In this document: one piece after another, positions 8,420 to 15,479 of the stretch
How the letters are laid out: each line of letters opens with the position of its first letter
Numbering within the stretch: the first letter of the stretch is position 1
Assembly: GCA_052144935.1 (NCBI GenBank)
Contig: JBKQPR010000182.1
Span: 1 to 64,000 of the forward strand
DNA from: JOPF133 sp052144935
Lineage (GTDB): Bacteria > Acidobacteriota > Terriglobia > Bryobacterales > Bryobacteraceae
Reading direction: 5' to 3'
DNA: 64,000 bases
Made by a program: the position numbers and the translations under genes
Notes under the pieces: model-generated
The model's input: the letters and a program-made list of their open reading frames with translations, nothing else
Databases searched by the model: none
What the model was told of the DNA's origin: nothing

Positions 8420-8929
8420 TTACTCGCCCCCCAGCCTGCGATACCGGCTGGCGAAGTGGATCAGCGGCGTCCCTTCAGTCACGTGCGCCCGCAGCATTTG
8501 GCCCACCAGGATATCGTGGTCGCCGGAGGTGAATCGCTGGTGCACTTGGCACTCGATGGCCGCCAGCACACCATCCAGCAGCGGCACGCCCGATCGGCCG
8601 CGATGCCACTTTACGCCGGTGAAACGGTCGTGGCCTTTGCGCGCGAAGCGTTCCGAAAGGTCGCGCTGCGCCTCGGTCAGCACGCTGATTCCGAAGTGCG
8701 TGGCCGCGCGGAAACTTTCGATCATGGTAACCTCGTGGCCCAGGCAGATCAGCACCAGCGGCGGATCGAGCGACACCGAGGCGAAGGAGCTTACCGTCAG
8801 GCCGTGGGGCGTGCCCGCCAGGTCCATTACGCTGGCAATCGTCACGCCGGTTGCGAACCGGCCGCAGGCGCGGCGAAACTCCTCGCTCCCGAGGGCCGGC
8901 GGCGAACCCTCCGTTTCTTCGCTTGACAT
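8420..8929 (-). CDS. Flavin reductase domain protein (FMN-binding split barrel)
   Basis: 169-aa protein of the HpaC/flavin reductase-like family, which reduces FMN or FAD with NAD(P)H for a partner monooxygenase or binds flavin directly. Family marks: FRRACGRFATGVTIAS near the N-terminus, HGLTVSSFASVSLDPPLVL (flavin contacts), FGISVLTEAQ, and the closing HDILVGQ with PLIHFASRYRRL. No monooxygenase gene is adjacent. It converges on the TIGR03435 gene and is divergent from the IHF-like gene. Confidence 0.88.
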   Translation of the reverse strand: MSSEETEGSPPALGSEEFRRACGRFATGVTIASVMDLAGTPHGLTVSSFASVSLDPPLVLICLGHEVTMIESFRAATHFGISVLTEAQRDLSERFARKGHDRFTGVKWHRGRSGVPLLDGVLAAIECQVHQRFTSGDHDILVGQMLRAHVTEGTPLIHFASRYRRLGGE

Positions 8930-9006
8930 GAGAATAAATTCAATCCTATCATATGGTTGACTGATGCGGCATGAACTTGGCCCATCCCCCGGATAAGGAG
9001 GCGCGT

Positions 9007-9276
9007 TTGATTAAGCTGGACATCATTAACGAAGTAGTCAACCGGACCGGCATCACCAAGACCAAAGCCGAAATGGCCGTGGAAACCGTATTCGAGTCCA
9101 TGAAGAAGGCCCTCGAGCAGGGCGACCGCATCGAGTTGCGCGGTTTCGGCGTGTTCAACGTGAAGCCCCGGAAAACCGGGATCGGGCGGAATCCGCGCAC
9201 CGGCGCCGAGGTTTCCATTCCACCCGGAAAAGCCGTGCGCTTCAAGCCCGGCAAGGAGCTTCAAACGCTGCAGTAA
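9007..9276 (+). CDS. HU/IHF family DNA-bending protein
   Basis: Nucleoid protein of the IHF/HU fold (89 aa). Marks: KLDIINEVVNRTGITKTKAE, then GDRIELRGFGVFNV and the DNA-binding arm RKTGIGRNPRTGAEV with FKPGKELQ. An ATG at 8971 is in frame but has no ribosome site. AAGGAGG at 8995-9001 lies about 6 nt before TTG 9007, which gives the usual family N-terminus (IKLDIIN). TTG is therefore the likely start. It is followed at 21 bp by the M50 protease. Confidence 0.92.
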   Translation: MIKLDIINEVVNRTGITKTKAEMAVETVFESMKKALEQGDRIELRGFGVFNVKPRKTGIGRNPRTGAEVSIPPGKAVRFKPGKELQTLQ

Positions 9277-9297
9277 ACCGCTGCGCGCGGCCCTATC

Positions 9298-10260
9298 GTG
9301 TCTTCCCAGGATTATTCTCCTGCGCCCTACCCGCTGTACGCCGAGAACGGTGTGGGAGGATCGCAGCCCGGGGCTTCGGTCCGCACTCGCGAGCGCTATT
9401 GGCTCTACGGTCTGCTGTTTGCCGCCACGCTGCTCACCACCACCGTGGTGGGCGCGGCCATGCAATACGATTTCGACCGCAACCTGCCTTTCGATCTCGA
9501 GCACAGCTTCACGCTGTGGTCCCGCCTTTGGCGCCATCCGGCCACGCTCGCGGAAGGTCTGCCCTATTCCCTCACCCTGCTCGTCATCCTGATGGCGCAT
9601 GAGATGGGCCACTACCTGGCGGCCCTCTATCACCGCGTGGATGCCAGCCTGCCGTACTTCCTGCCGTCGCCTTTCCTGGGCACTTTCGGCGCCTTCATCC
9701 GGGTGCGCTCACCGATCTATTCCAAACGCCAGCTTTTCGATATCGGAGTGGCCGGACCGCTGGCCGGGTTTATCTTCCTGTTGCCGGCGCTGGCCGTGGG
9801 CCTGGCGTTCTCCAAGGTGATTCCGGGCATCGAGCGGCAGAGCTCCATCCAGTTTGGCGCTCCGGGCTTGCAATGGTTGCTGGAGAAGACCATCTTTCCA
9901 GGAGTCCCGGCGGCCAACATCTATCTGCATCCGATGGCCCGCGCCGCCTGGGTGGGCATGTTCGCCACCTGCATGAACCTGCTCCCCATCGGGCAGTTGG
10001 ATGGCGGCCACATTCTGTATGCCTTCTTCCCGGAGCGCCACCGCACGGTTTCGAGGGTGCTCTGCATCGCGCTTCTGCCGCTCGGCAAGCTGTGGCTCGG
10101 CTGGCTGTTTTGGGGCGCGGTTCTGCTCTGGCTGGGCCGCCGTCACCCGTTGATTCTCGATGCCAGCGATATCGGCCGCGGCCGCCGCCAACTGGGCTGG
10201 ATCGCTTTGGTCATTTTCCTGCTGTGCTTCACGTTCCGGCCGATCGGCGGCCCGGAGTAG
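9298..10260 (+). CDS. Membrane-embedded site-2-type metalloprotease (peptidase M50)
   Basis: Polytopic membrane protease (320 aa, GTG start). Zinc ligands are HEMGH (101-105) and LDGGH (234-238), with the N-x-L-P motif (MNLLPIGQLDGGH). Several hydrophobic spans surround them (about 36-54, 92-112, 146-172, 215-232, 255-275, 300-314). In this family the substrate is usually a membrane-anchored regulator, but none is encoded next door. The next gene starts 3 bp after the stop, so it likely shares a transcript with the glycosyltransferases. Confidence 0.9.
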   Translation: MSSQDYSPAPYPLYAENGVGGSQPGASVRTRERYWLYGLLFAATLLTTTVVGAAMQYDFDRNLPFDLEHSFTLWSRLWRHPATLAEGLPYSLTLLVILMAHEMGHYLAALYHRVDASLPYFLPSPFLGTFGAFIRVRSPIYSKRQLFDIGVAGPLAGFIFLLPALAVGLAFSKVIPGIERQSSIQFGAPGLQWLLEKTIFPGVPAANIYLHPMARAAWVGMFATCMNLLPIGQLDGGHILYAFFPERHRTVSRVLCIALLPLGKLWLGWLFWGAVLLWLGRRHPLILDASDIGRGRRQLGWIALVIFLLCFTFRPIGGPE

Positions 10261-10263
10261 GAT

Positions 10264-11001
10264 TTGAAGATCACCGCCACCATCATCACGCTTAACGAGG
10301 AGCGCAACATCGCGCGCGTCATCGAAAGCCTGCGATGTTCGGACGAAATACTGGTGGTCGACTCGGGTTCCGTGGACCGCACCGTGGAACTGGCCCAAAA
10401 TCTGGGCGTGCGCGTGATCGAGGCCGGTTGGCGCGGATATGCCGCTCAGAAAAACTGGGCCGCCGAGCAGGCCAGCCACGATTGGATTCTCTCGCTCGAT
10501 GCCGACGAAGCGCTGAGCGAGGCGCTGGAAGCCGAAATCTGGAATCTCAAGAAGACCGGCCCGCGCTACGACGCCTACACCATGCCGCGGCTGGCCCGCT
10601 ATCTGGGCCGCTGGATTCTCCACTCGGGCTGGTACCCCGACCGCAAAATCCGTCTCTACGACCGCGCCAAGGCGCACTGGGTGGGCGATTTCGTGCACGA
10701 GAGCGTTCAGGTTACCGGCCGCTTGGGGCACCTGGACAGCAACATCCTGCACTTTACCTGCGACTCGCTTTCCGAGCACCTCAGAACTCTGGACCGCTAT
10801 ACCACGCTGGCGGCGCAGGAACTGGCCGCCCGTAGAATCAAGGTGCCGTTCTCGCGCATAATCTTCGACCCGGCCTGGACCTTTCTGCGCACCTATTTCC
10901 TGGAGCGCGGATTCCAGGACGGCCTGGAGGGCCTGACCATCGCCCACATGGCGGCCTTCTACGCGTTCTTGAAATACGCGAAAGCGAGAATCATGAGCTG
11001 A
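10264..11001 (+). CDS. Glycosyltransferase family 2, lipopolysaccharide core type
   Basis: GT-A fold transferase of 245 aa resembling the KdtX/WaaE beta-glucosyltransferases. Marks: ITATIITLNEERNIARVIES, EILVVDSGSVDRTVELA, ILSLDADEAL (the DxD metal site) and GWYPDRKIRLYDR. The C-terminus has one hydrophobic, probably membrane-associated helix (AHMAAFYAFLKYA). The start is TTG. The last base overlaps the next start (TGATG). Cytoplasmic face of the inner membrane, probably cell-surface glycan assembly. Confidence 0.88.
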   Translation: MKITATIITLNEERNIARVIESLRCSDEILVVDSGSVDRTVELAQNLGVRVIEAGWRGYAAQKNWAAEQASHDWILSLDADEALSEALEAEIWNLKKTGPRYDAYTMPRLARYLGRWILHSGWYPDRKIRLYDRAKAHWVGDFVHESVQVTGRLGHLDSNILHFTCDSLSEHLRTLDRYTTLAAQELAARRIKVPFSRIIFDPAWTFLRTYFLERGFQDGLEGLTIAHMAAFYAFLKYAKARIMS

Positions 11002-12056
11002 TGCGCATCCTGCACCTCGATGCCGGCAGGGAAATGCGCGGCGGCCAGTGGCAGGCGTTGCGGCTCATCGAGGGGCTGTCCGCCGCGGGCGTGGAATCCA
11101 CGCTGCTGGCCCGCGAGGGCGCTCCGCTGTTCGCCCTGGCCCGTCAGCGGGGTGGGGCAGGCGATTCGCCTGCCCAAGGTCCGCCGATGGCTGGCGAATC
11201 GCCTGCCCTACCTCCGGTCTTCGGGGGAGCGTCCATGGGCCGGCGGCCCACCGAAGCGCCCGAAGGCGCGGCTGGGCGCTCCGGCGGAGCCGGTGAGGTG
11301 GGCCGCGTCTTCGGGGGAGTGGACGTGCAGCCGCTGACTCTGGCGCGCGTCGCGCGGCTCTCGCGCCGTCACGATCTGGTGCACGCCCACGACGCCCGCA
11401 GCCACACCCTGGCGGCGCTGGTGGCTCTGGTAGTAGGTCCGCCGCTGGTGGTCTCGCGCCGCGTGGCGTTTCCGGTGCGGTCCCGCTGGAAGTATGGTCG
11501 GCCGCGCCGGTACCTGGCGGTCTCGGAATTCGTGCGAGGGGTGCTCGAGGCCGGCGGCGTCCCGGCGGAAAAGATCGACGTGGTTTACGATGGGGTGCCG
11601 CTACTGGAACCGGCGCAGGGCGAGACCATCGTGGCACTCGCCAACGCCGGCGATCCCGAGAAGGGCGAAGCGCTGGCCCGCCAGGCCGCCCGCCTGGCCG
11701 GAGTCGAGTTGCAGTTCTCCACCAACCTGGAGCGCGACGTGCTCCACGCCGGGCTGCTGGTCTACGTCACTCACAGTGAAGGCCTGGGATCGGGCGTGTT
11801 GCTGGCCATGTCGGCCGGTGTGCCCGCAGTCGCCAGCAATGTAGGTGGCCTACCCGAAGTGGTCCGCCATGGGGAAAACGGGATGCTGGCCGAGAACACG
11901 CCCGAATCCATAGCCGCCGCCATCCGCCAACTGCGCGCCGACCCCGCGCTCGCCCGCCGCCTGGGCGCCGCCGCCCGCCGCACCGTGATGGAGCGCTTTA
12001 CCGTGGAGCGCATGGTTGGCCGTACCATGGAAGTTTACCGGCAGGTGCTCTCTTGA
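11001..12056 (+). CDS. Glycosyltransferase family 4 with a repeat-derived insertion
   Basis: GT-B glycosyltransferase of 351 aa. N-domain: MRILHLDAGREMRGGQW and HDLVHAHDARSHTLAAL. C-domain nucleotide-sugar site: THSEGLGSGVLLAMSAGVPAVAS. Residues about 51-106 (GGAGDSPAQG to GRVFGG) are Gly/Pro/Ala-rich and do not look like the family. At DNA level this stretch starts with a palindromic repeat and ends with a 13-bp direct repeat, so it is an in-frame insertion between LFALARQR and VDVQPLTLARV. The insertion falls in a surface-loop region, so activity may survive. Confidence 0.87.
   Translation: MRILHLDAGREMRGGQWQALRLIEGLSAAGVESTLLAREGAPLFALARQRGGAGDSPAQGPPMAGESPALPPVFGGASMGRRPTEAPEGAAGRSGGAGEVGRVFGGVDVQPLTLARVARLSRRHDLVHAHDARSHTLAALVALVVGPPLVVSRRVAFPVRSRWKYGRPRRYLAVSEFVRGVLEAGGVPAEKIDVVYDGVPLLEPAQGETIVALANAGDPEKGEALARQAARLAGVELQFSTNLERDVLHAGLLVYVTHSEGLGSGVLLAMSAGVPAVASNVGGLPEVVRHGENGMLAENTPESIAAAIRQLRADPALARRLGAAARRTVMERFTVERMVGRTMEVYRQVLS
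11153..11210. repeat. Palindromic repeat inserted in a coding region (copy 1)
   Basis: GGGCAGGCGA-T-TCGCCTGCCC (11155-11175) is a perfect 10-bp hairpin, and the 18-bp block 11153-11170 recurs inverted at 11193-11210 with one mismatch. The same core is found inside hsdM at about 29317-29343, read there in another frame. Confidence 0.75.
11217..11319. repeat. 13-bp direct repeat bracketing the rest of the insertion
   Basis: GTCTTCGGGGGAG occurs at 11217-11229 and 11307-11319, 90 bp (30 codons) apart and in the same frame, giving VFGG twice. It looks like a duplication made during the insertion or by slippage. Confidence 0.6.
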
Positions 12057-12874
12057 CCGAATCCATCCTGGCGCTTTTGTTCGGACTGATCATCGGCAGC
12101 TTTCTCAATGTCTGTATACATCGCTGGCCGCGCGGCCGGTCGGTGGTGCGCCCGCGGTCGCATTGCGTGCGCTGCCGCAAAATGATTCCCTGGTACGACA
12201 ACATTCCGCTATTCAGTTACCTGGCCCTGGGCGGGCGCTGCCGGTTTTGCGGCCGGCGCATCTCGCTGCGCTATCCGGCGGTCGAGCTGATCACCGGCCT
12301 GCTCTTCTTCTTCTTCGTGCGGACCCTGGGACCCACGCCGCGGGCGTTGAAGATGTGCGTCTTCAGCGCCATTCTGGTGGCGCTGATTTTCACGGATCTG
12401 GAAAAGCGGCTTCTGCCCGATGAGCTCACGCTCGGCGGCGCGCTGGCCGGGCTGGCCTTCGCGCTGTTCGTGCCGGTTCCCGATGTCACGGGGCAGGCGA
12501 TTCTTTGGCTATTGGGCGCGGAGGTCGGCGGCCGGGCGAAATGGCTGGCGGAATCGGCCTTCGGAGCGCTGCTGCCCGCGGGGTCTCTGTGGCTGGGCGG
12601 CTGGATCTACGAGAAGGTGCGCCACCGCGAGGGGCTGGGCCTGGGCGACGTGAAACTGATCGCCATGGTGGGCGCTTTCCTGGGACTGCAAAACGCCCTG
12701 CTGGCGCTGGTGATCGGCTCGGTGACCGGTTCGGTGCTGGGCTACGGCTATATCAAAGCGACCCGCCAGGACGCTTCCACCTATCCTCTGCCGTTCGGCG
12801 CGTTTCTGGGCGCGGCGGCACTAGCCGCGGCCATCGCCGGGCAGAAGATACTGGGTTGGTACAGCGGACTGTAG
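12053..12874 (+). CDS. pilD: Prepilin peptidase (A24), leader peptidase and methylase
   Basis: Inner-membrane aspartic peptidase that cleaves and N-methylates type IV prepilins or type II pseudopilins (273 aa). The N-terminal methylase zinc site is present as CVRC (38-41) and CRFC (63-66). The two catalytic aspartates are D115 (IFTDLEKRLLPDE) and D199 (GLGLGDVKL). About seven hydrophobic spans. TTG start overlapping the previous stop by 4 bp. No pilin or secretion genes lie nearby. Confidence 0.92.
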   Translation: MTESILALLFGLIIGSFLNVCIHRWPRGRSVVRPRSHCVRCRKMIPWYDNIPLFSYLALGGRCRFCGRRISLRYPAVELITGLLFFFFVRTLGPTPRALKMCVFSAILVALIFTDLEKRLLPDELTLGGALAGLAFALFVPVPDVTGQAILWLLGAEVGGRAKWLAESAFGALLPAGSLWLGGWIYEKVRHREGLGLGDVKLIAMVGAFLGLQNALLALVIGSVTGSVLGYGYIKATRQDASTYPLPFGAFLGAAALAAAIAGQKILGWYSGL

Positions 12875-12884
12875 GCCGCCGTGT

Positions 12885-13673
12885 ATGAGCGCATTTCGAA
12901 TCGCACTCGCCAACATCCGGTTTCCGGCGACTCCCGAGGAGTCGGTCACCTTAGCCGAGCAGGCCATCGGTCAGGCGGCCATCGAGCGCGCCGGCATCGT
13001 CTGCTTTCCGGAATGCTTCGTTCCGGGCTACCGGGGAACGGGCAAGGCGGTGCCGCCCGCCGATCCGGTGTTCCTGGAACGCGCCTGGTCCGTCATTGCA
13101 TCGGCCGCCGCCAAGGCCAATCTCGCGGCCGTGCTGGGCACCGAACGCGTCGTCGACGGTGGGCTTTTGATTACCGCCCTGGTCATCAATCGGGACGGGA
13201 CGATCGCCGGTTTCCAGGACAAAGTGCAGCTCGACCCCTCCGAGGAGGGTACCTATTCGGCCGGCTCAGGGAGGCGCGTTTTCCAAGCCGGCCCTCTGAC
13301 ATTCGGTGTCGCCATTTGCCATGAAGGATGGCGCTATCCGGAAACCGTCCGCTGGGCCGCGCGCCACGGCGCGCATATCGTATTCCACCCTCATTTTCAC
13401 GAAGCCGAACCCGGGGGTTACGTGCCCTCGACTTTCGCCGATCCCGCGAACTCGTTCCATGAGAAAGCCGCCTTGTGCCGCGCCGCCGAGAACACCTGCT
13501 TTTTCGCCACGGTAAACTATGCCAGCGCCGGATCGCCGACTACCTCAGCGGTGGTGCGGCCCAGCGGGACGCTGCTCAGCTATCAGCCTTACGGCAAGCC
13601 AGGCCTGCTGATCGCGGACATCGACATCACGGAGGCCACCGGCCTCTACGCGGCGCGCTGCAAGTCGGTCTAG
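12885..13673 (+). CDS. Carbon-nitrogen hydrolase (nitrilase superfamily)
   Basis: Amidohydrolase of 262 aa with the complete nitrilase triad: E43 (CFPECF), K113 (QDKVQLDPSE) and C145 (VAICHEGWRYPE). It probably hydrolyses a small amide or N-carbamoyl compound in the cytoplasm. It ends in FATVNYASAG, a serine-rich segment and GLLIADIDI, as usual for the family. It starts 10 bp after pilD and may be co-transcribed; no functional link is evident. Confidence 0.9.
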   Translation: MSAFRIALANIRFPATPEESVTLAEQAIGQAAIERAGIVCFPECFVPGYRGTGKAVPPADPVFLERAWSVIASAAAKANLAAVLGTERVVDGGLLITALVINRDGTIAGFQDKVQLDPSEEGTYSAGSGRRVFQAGPLTFGVAICHEGWRYPETVRWAARHGAHIVFHPHFHEAEPGGYVPSTFADPANSFHEKAALCRAAENTCFFATVNYASAGSPTTSAVVRPSGTLLSYQPYGKPGLLIADIDITEATGLYAARCKSV

Positions 13674-14014
13674 TTGAGCCGAGTGCCGCGATCGGGCTGG
13701 TACACCGGATTGCAGGCCGCGGCGGTCACGCTCTTTCACGGGTGCGGGCGGTGCCCGGCTCATAAGCGTTGCTAAGCGTTGCGATAAGCCCGGCTGCGGC
13801 TGACAGCTCCACGGGTGTTGCAGCCAACTGGCATCTCCGAATCGGTTCTCAGGGTACGAGCCGACTTATGGGGAGTAATCCATGCGGGAGCCCGTTTTGC
13901 CAATTCACTGGTGACGAAGTGCTTTACCTCCGAAGTGCGGATGCCGGACCGGACACGGGCCCCGCGCGCCCGCATTGGCTTTCCGACTGCTCCTCGACCT
14001 GATAGACTGACCGT
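13674..14014. other. Gap carrying the first copy of a 25-nt repeat
   Basis: No gene is supported. GCGTTGCTAAGCGTTGC-type short repeats lie near 13767-13781. The 25-nt repeat starting ACGAGCCGACTTATG is at 13856-13880; matching copies lie at 14647 and, degenerate, at 15373. Confidence 0.5.
13856..13880 (+). repeat. Dispersed 25-nt direct repeat, copy 1
   Basis: Begins ACGAGCCGACTTATG and ends AGTAATC. It matches 14647-14671 at 23 of 25 positions. It lies 134 bp upstream of the DUF433/DUF5615 pair. Confidence 0.7.
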
Positions 14015-14245
14015 ATGTTCGATCGGATCACGTTTGACCCCGCGGTAATGGGAGGGCGCGCCTGCATTCGCGGGATGCGGATGACCGTCTCGCTTGTGGT
14101 CAATCTCGTGGCGAACGGGATGTCCACAGAGGACATTTTCCGTGAATATCCCGAACTTGAGGCCGAAGATATACGCCAAGCGCTGCAGTACGCCTCCGCG
14201 CTGGCTAACGAAGAGATCGGCTTTTTCAAGAGCCCCGCCGCGTGA
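14015..14245 (+). CDS. DUF433 family antitoxin (VapB45-like)
   Basis: 76-aa helix-turn-helix protein of the DUF433 family. Marks: FDPAVMGGRACIRGMRMTVS and MSTEDIFREYPELEAEDI (HTH), then ALQYASALA. These are antitoxins and repressors paired with DUF5615 PIN-like toxins. It overlaps the toxin gene by 4 bp (GTGA). Confidence 0.9.
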   Translation: MFDRITFDPAVMGGRACIRGMRMTVSLVVNLVANGMSTEDIFREYPELEAEDIRQALQYASALANEEIGFFKSPAA

Positions 14246-14610
14246 GATTTCTGGCCGACATGGGCGTGTCCATCACGACCGTGCAAGCCTTGCGAGCGGC
14301 CGCTCACGACGCGGTGCATCTCCGCGAAGAAGGTCTAATTCGGCTTCCCGATCCCGATATCGTCGCCAAAGCCGCCCAAGAGCAAAGGGTCGTGCTCACA
14401 TTCGATCTGGATTTCGGAGACATTCTCGCCGTGGCTCGCACCGAAGCGCCCAGCGTCATCATTTTCCGTCTTCGAAATCAGACGCCCGCCGCCGTGACCC
14501 CGAGGTTATTTCGCGTGATCGGCGACTGCGAGAGCGAACTGGCAAGTGGTGCGATCATCATCGTCGAGGACCAGGGATATCGCGTCCGGCGATTACCAAT
14601 TCGATGCTGA
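14242..14610 (+). CDS. DUF5615 PIN-like toxin (VapC45-like ribonuclease)
   Basis: 122-aa toxin of the Mut7-C/PIN-like DUF5615 family. Acidic residues expected at the nuclease centre are visible in RFLADMGVS (N-terminus) and VVLTFDLDFGDILA. It continues SVIIFRLRNQTPAAV and ends IIIVEDQGYRVRRLPI. The GTG start lies inside the end of the DUF433 antitoxin gene, the standard order for this pair. Predicted RNA cleavage held off by the antitoxin. Confidence 0.9.
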   Translation: MRFLADMGVSITTVQALRAAAHDAVHLREEGLIRLPDPDIVAKAAQEQRVVLTFDLDFGDILAVARTEAPSVIIFRLRNQTPAAVTPRLFRVIGDCESELASGAIIIVEDQGYRVRRLPIRC

Positions 14611-14646
14611 GAAGGCTCGGCCGAGCGCGGGTGGACGCGCGGCGCC

Positions 14647-14671
14647 ACGAGCCGGCTTGTGGGGAGTAATC
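14647..14671 (+). repeat. Dispersed 25-nt direct repeat, copy 2
   Basis: Begins ACGAGCCGGCTTGTG and ends AGTAATC, 36 bp after the DUF5615 stop. With copy 1 it brackets the TA pair; with the degenerate copy at 15373 it brackets BrnT/BrnA. Confidence 0.7.
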
Positions 14672-14710
14672 TGACCTCTCAGCCGGCGGCAGGCGCCGGG
14701 ATTGCCTCTG

Positions 14711-14730
14711 GTGTACATATGTGTGTACAC
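14711..14730. promoter_or_regulatory. Palindrome upstream of brnT, candidate autoregulatory operator
   Basis: GTGTACA (14711-14717) and TGTACAC (14724-14730) form a dyad with a 6-nt centre, ending 6 nt before the brnT start. BrnA-type antitoxins repress their own operons, so this is the natural operator. Confidence 0.55.
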
Positions 14731-14736
14731 TGAATC

Positions 14737-15009
14737 GTGGCGGTCCTCTGGGATCCTGAGAAAGCGACAAGCAACGCCGCCAAGCACGGAGTACGTTTTG
14801 CCGACGCGGCCTTGGTGTTTGACGATCCAGTCGCCATCACCGTCGTCGATGACGAATCGGACCCCATCGAGCAGCGTTTTGTCATTCTTGGCGCCGATGC
14901 CGCCGGGCGGATACTAGTGGTGGTCTACAGTTGGCGCGGGGACGATATCCGGCTGATCTCCGCCCGGCGCGCCGAGCCCCATGAACGGGAGGAATACGAA
15001 AAACAATGA
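14737..15009 (+). CDS. brnT: BrnT family type II toxin
   Basis: 90-aa RelE-fold ribonuclease toxin. Marks: WDPEKATSNAAKHGVRFADA, then DDPVAITVVDDESD, ERFVILG-type segment (QRFVILGADAAGRIL), VVVYSWRGDDIRLISARRA and the acidic end EREEYEKQ. GTG start. It overlaps the antitoxin gene by 4 bp (ATGA), the normal BrnT-BrnA arrangement with the toxin first. Confidence 0.93.
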   Translation: MAVLWDPEKATSNAAKHGVRFADAALVFDDPVAITVVDDESDPIEQRFVILGADAAGRILVVVYSWRGDDIRLISARRAEPHEREEYEKQ

Positions 15010-15263
15010 AAACCTACGACTTCAGCAAAGGCAAACGCGGAGCGGTACTCCCGGTGCCTCCCGGCAAGGAGCGAATCACGATCCGGCTGGATTGTGACAT
15101 CCTCGATTACTTCCGCGATCAGGTCGAGCGTGCTGGTGGCGGCAATTACCAGACCGTTATTAACAACGTGTTGCGCGACTATATCGAGGGCAAGAAGTCT
15201 GCGCCCGGACTGGAGGACACTTTGCGGCGTGTCATCCGTGAGGAACTGCGAAGGGTTTCCTAA
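15006..15263 (+). CDS. brnA: BrnA family antitoxin (ribbon-helix-helix)
   Basis: 85-aa antitoxin that neutralises BrnT and represses the operon. It starts with the usual basic stretch (YDFSKGKRGAV), followed by KERITIRLDCDILDYFRDQ and NYQTVINNVLRDYI, the RHH DNA-binding fold. The C-terminal tail (LEDTLRRVIREELRRVS) is a longer helix than in many BrnA proteins. Confidence 0.9.
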   Translation: MKTYDFSKGKRGAVLPVPPGKERITIRLDCDILDYFRDQVERAGGGNYQTVINNVLRDYIEGKKSAPGLEDTLRRVIREELRRVS

Positions 15264-15372
15264 ATATCGGGCTTTCGCAAACCCCGACGATCTGGTCCGT
15301 AGACGCGGCTTATCCTCCGTAAAGCGCCCCATTCGTCAGCGAGGCCGAGGCTCGGCATTGCCTTACGGGATC

Positions 15373-15396
15373 CGAGCTGACTTGTCGTTCCTAATC
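15373..15396 (+). repeat. Degenerate third copy of the TA-flanking repeat
   Basis: CGAGCTGACTTGT followed by TAATC at the same spacing; 17 of 24 positions match copies 1 and 2, with the differences bunched in the middle. It lies 109 bp after the brnA stop. Confidence 0.4.
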
Positions 15397-15415
15397 CGCC
15401 CATCCTCCTCGGTGC

Positions 15416-15445
15416 GACGCTCGGAGTTGTGACGCTCGGAGTTGT
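15416..15445. repeat. Exact 15-bp tandem duplication
   Basis: GACGCTCGGAGTTGT occurs twice in a row (15416-15430, 15431-15445) about 35 bp upstream of the polymerase start. It may be a slippage product. Confidence 0.8.
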
Positions 15446-15479
15446 GGCCAGCCGTCCCCCGATGATGTAGCCTGTTTTT

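Noticed and set aside
8971..9006. ATG 8971 as start of the IHF/HU gene
   Set aside because: No Shine-Dalgarno there, whereas AAGGAGG precedes TTG 9007 and the family N-terminus begins at that codon.
12491..12505. GGGGCAGGCGATTC inside pilD resembles the inserted palindrome
   Set aside because: Only the left half matches; the hairpin is not completed and the protein keeps its family pattern, so chance is enough.
13674..14014. Possible tRNA or small RNA near the TA module
   Set aside because: No cloverleaf arms or T-loop sequence could be made out by eye; a tRNAscan/Infernal run would decide.
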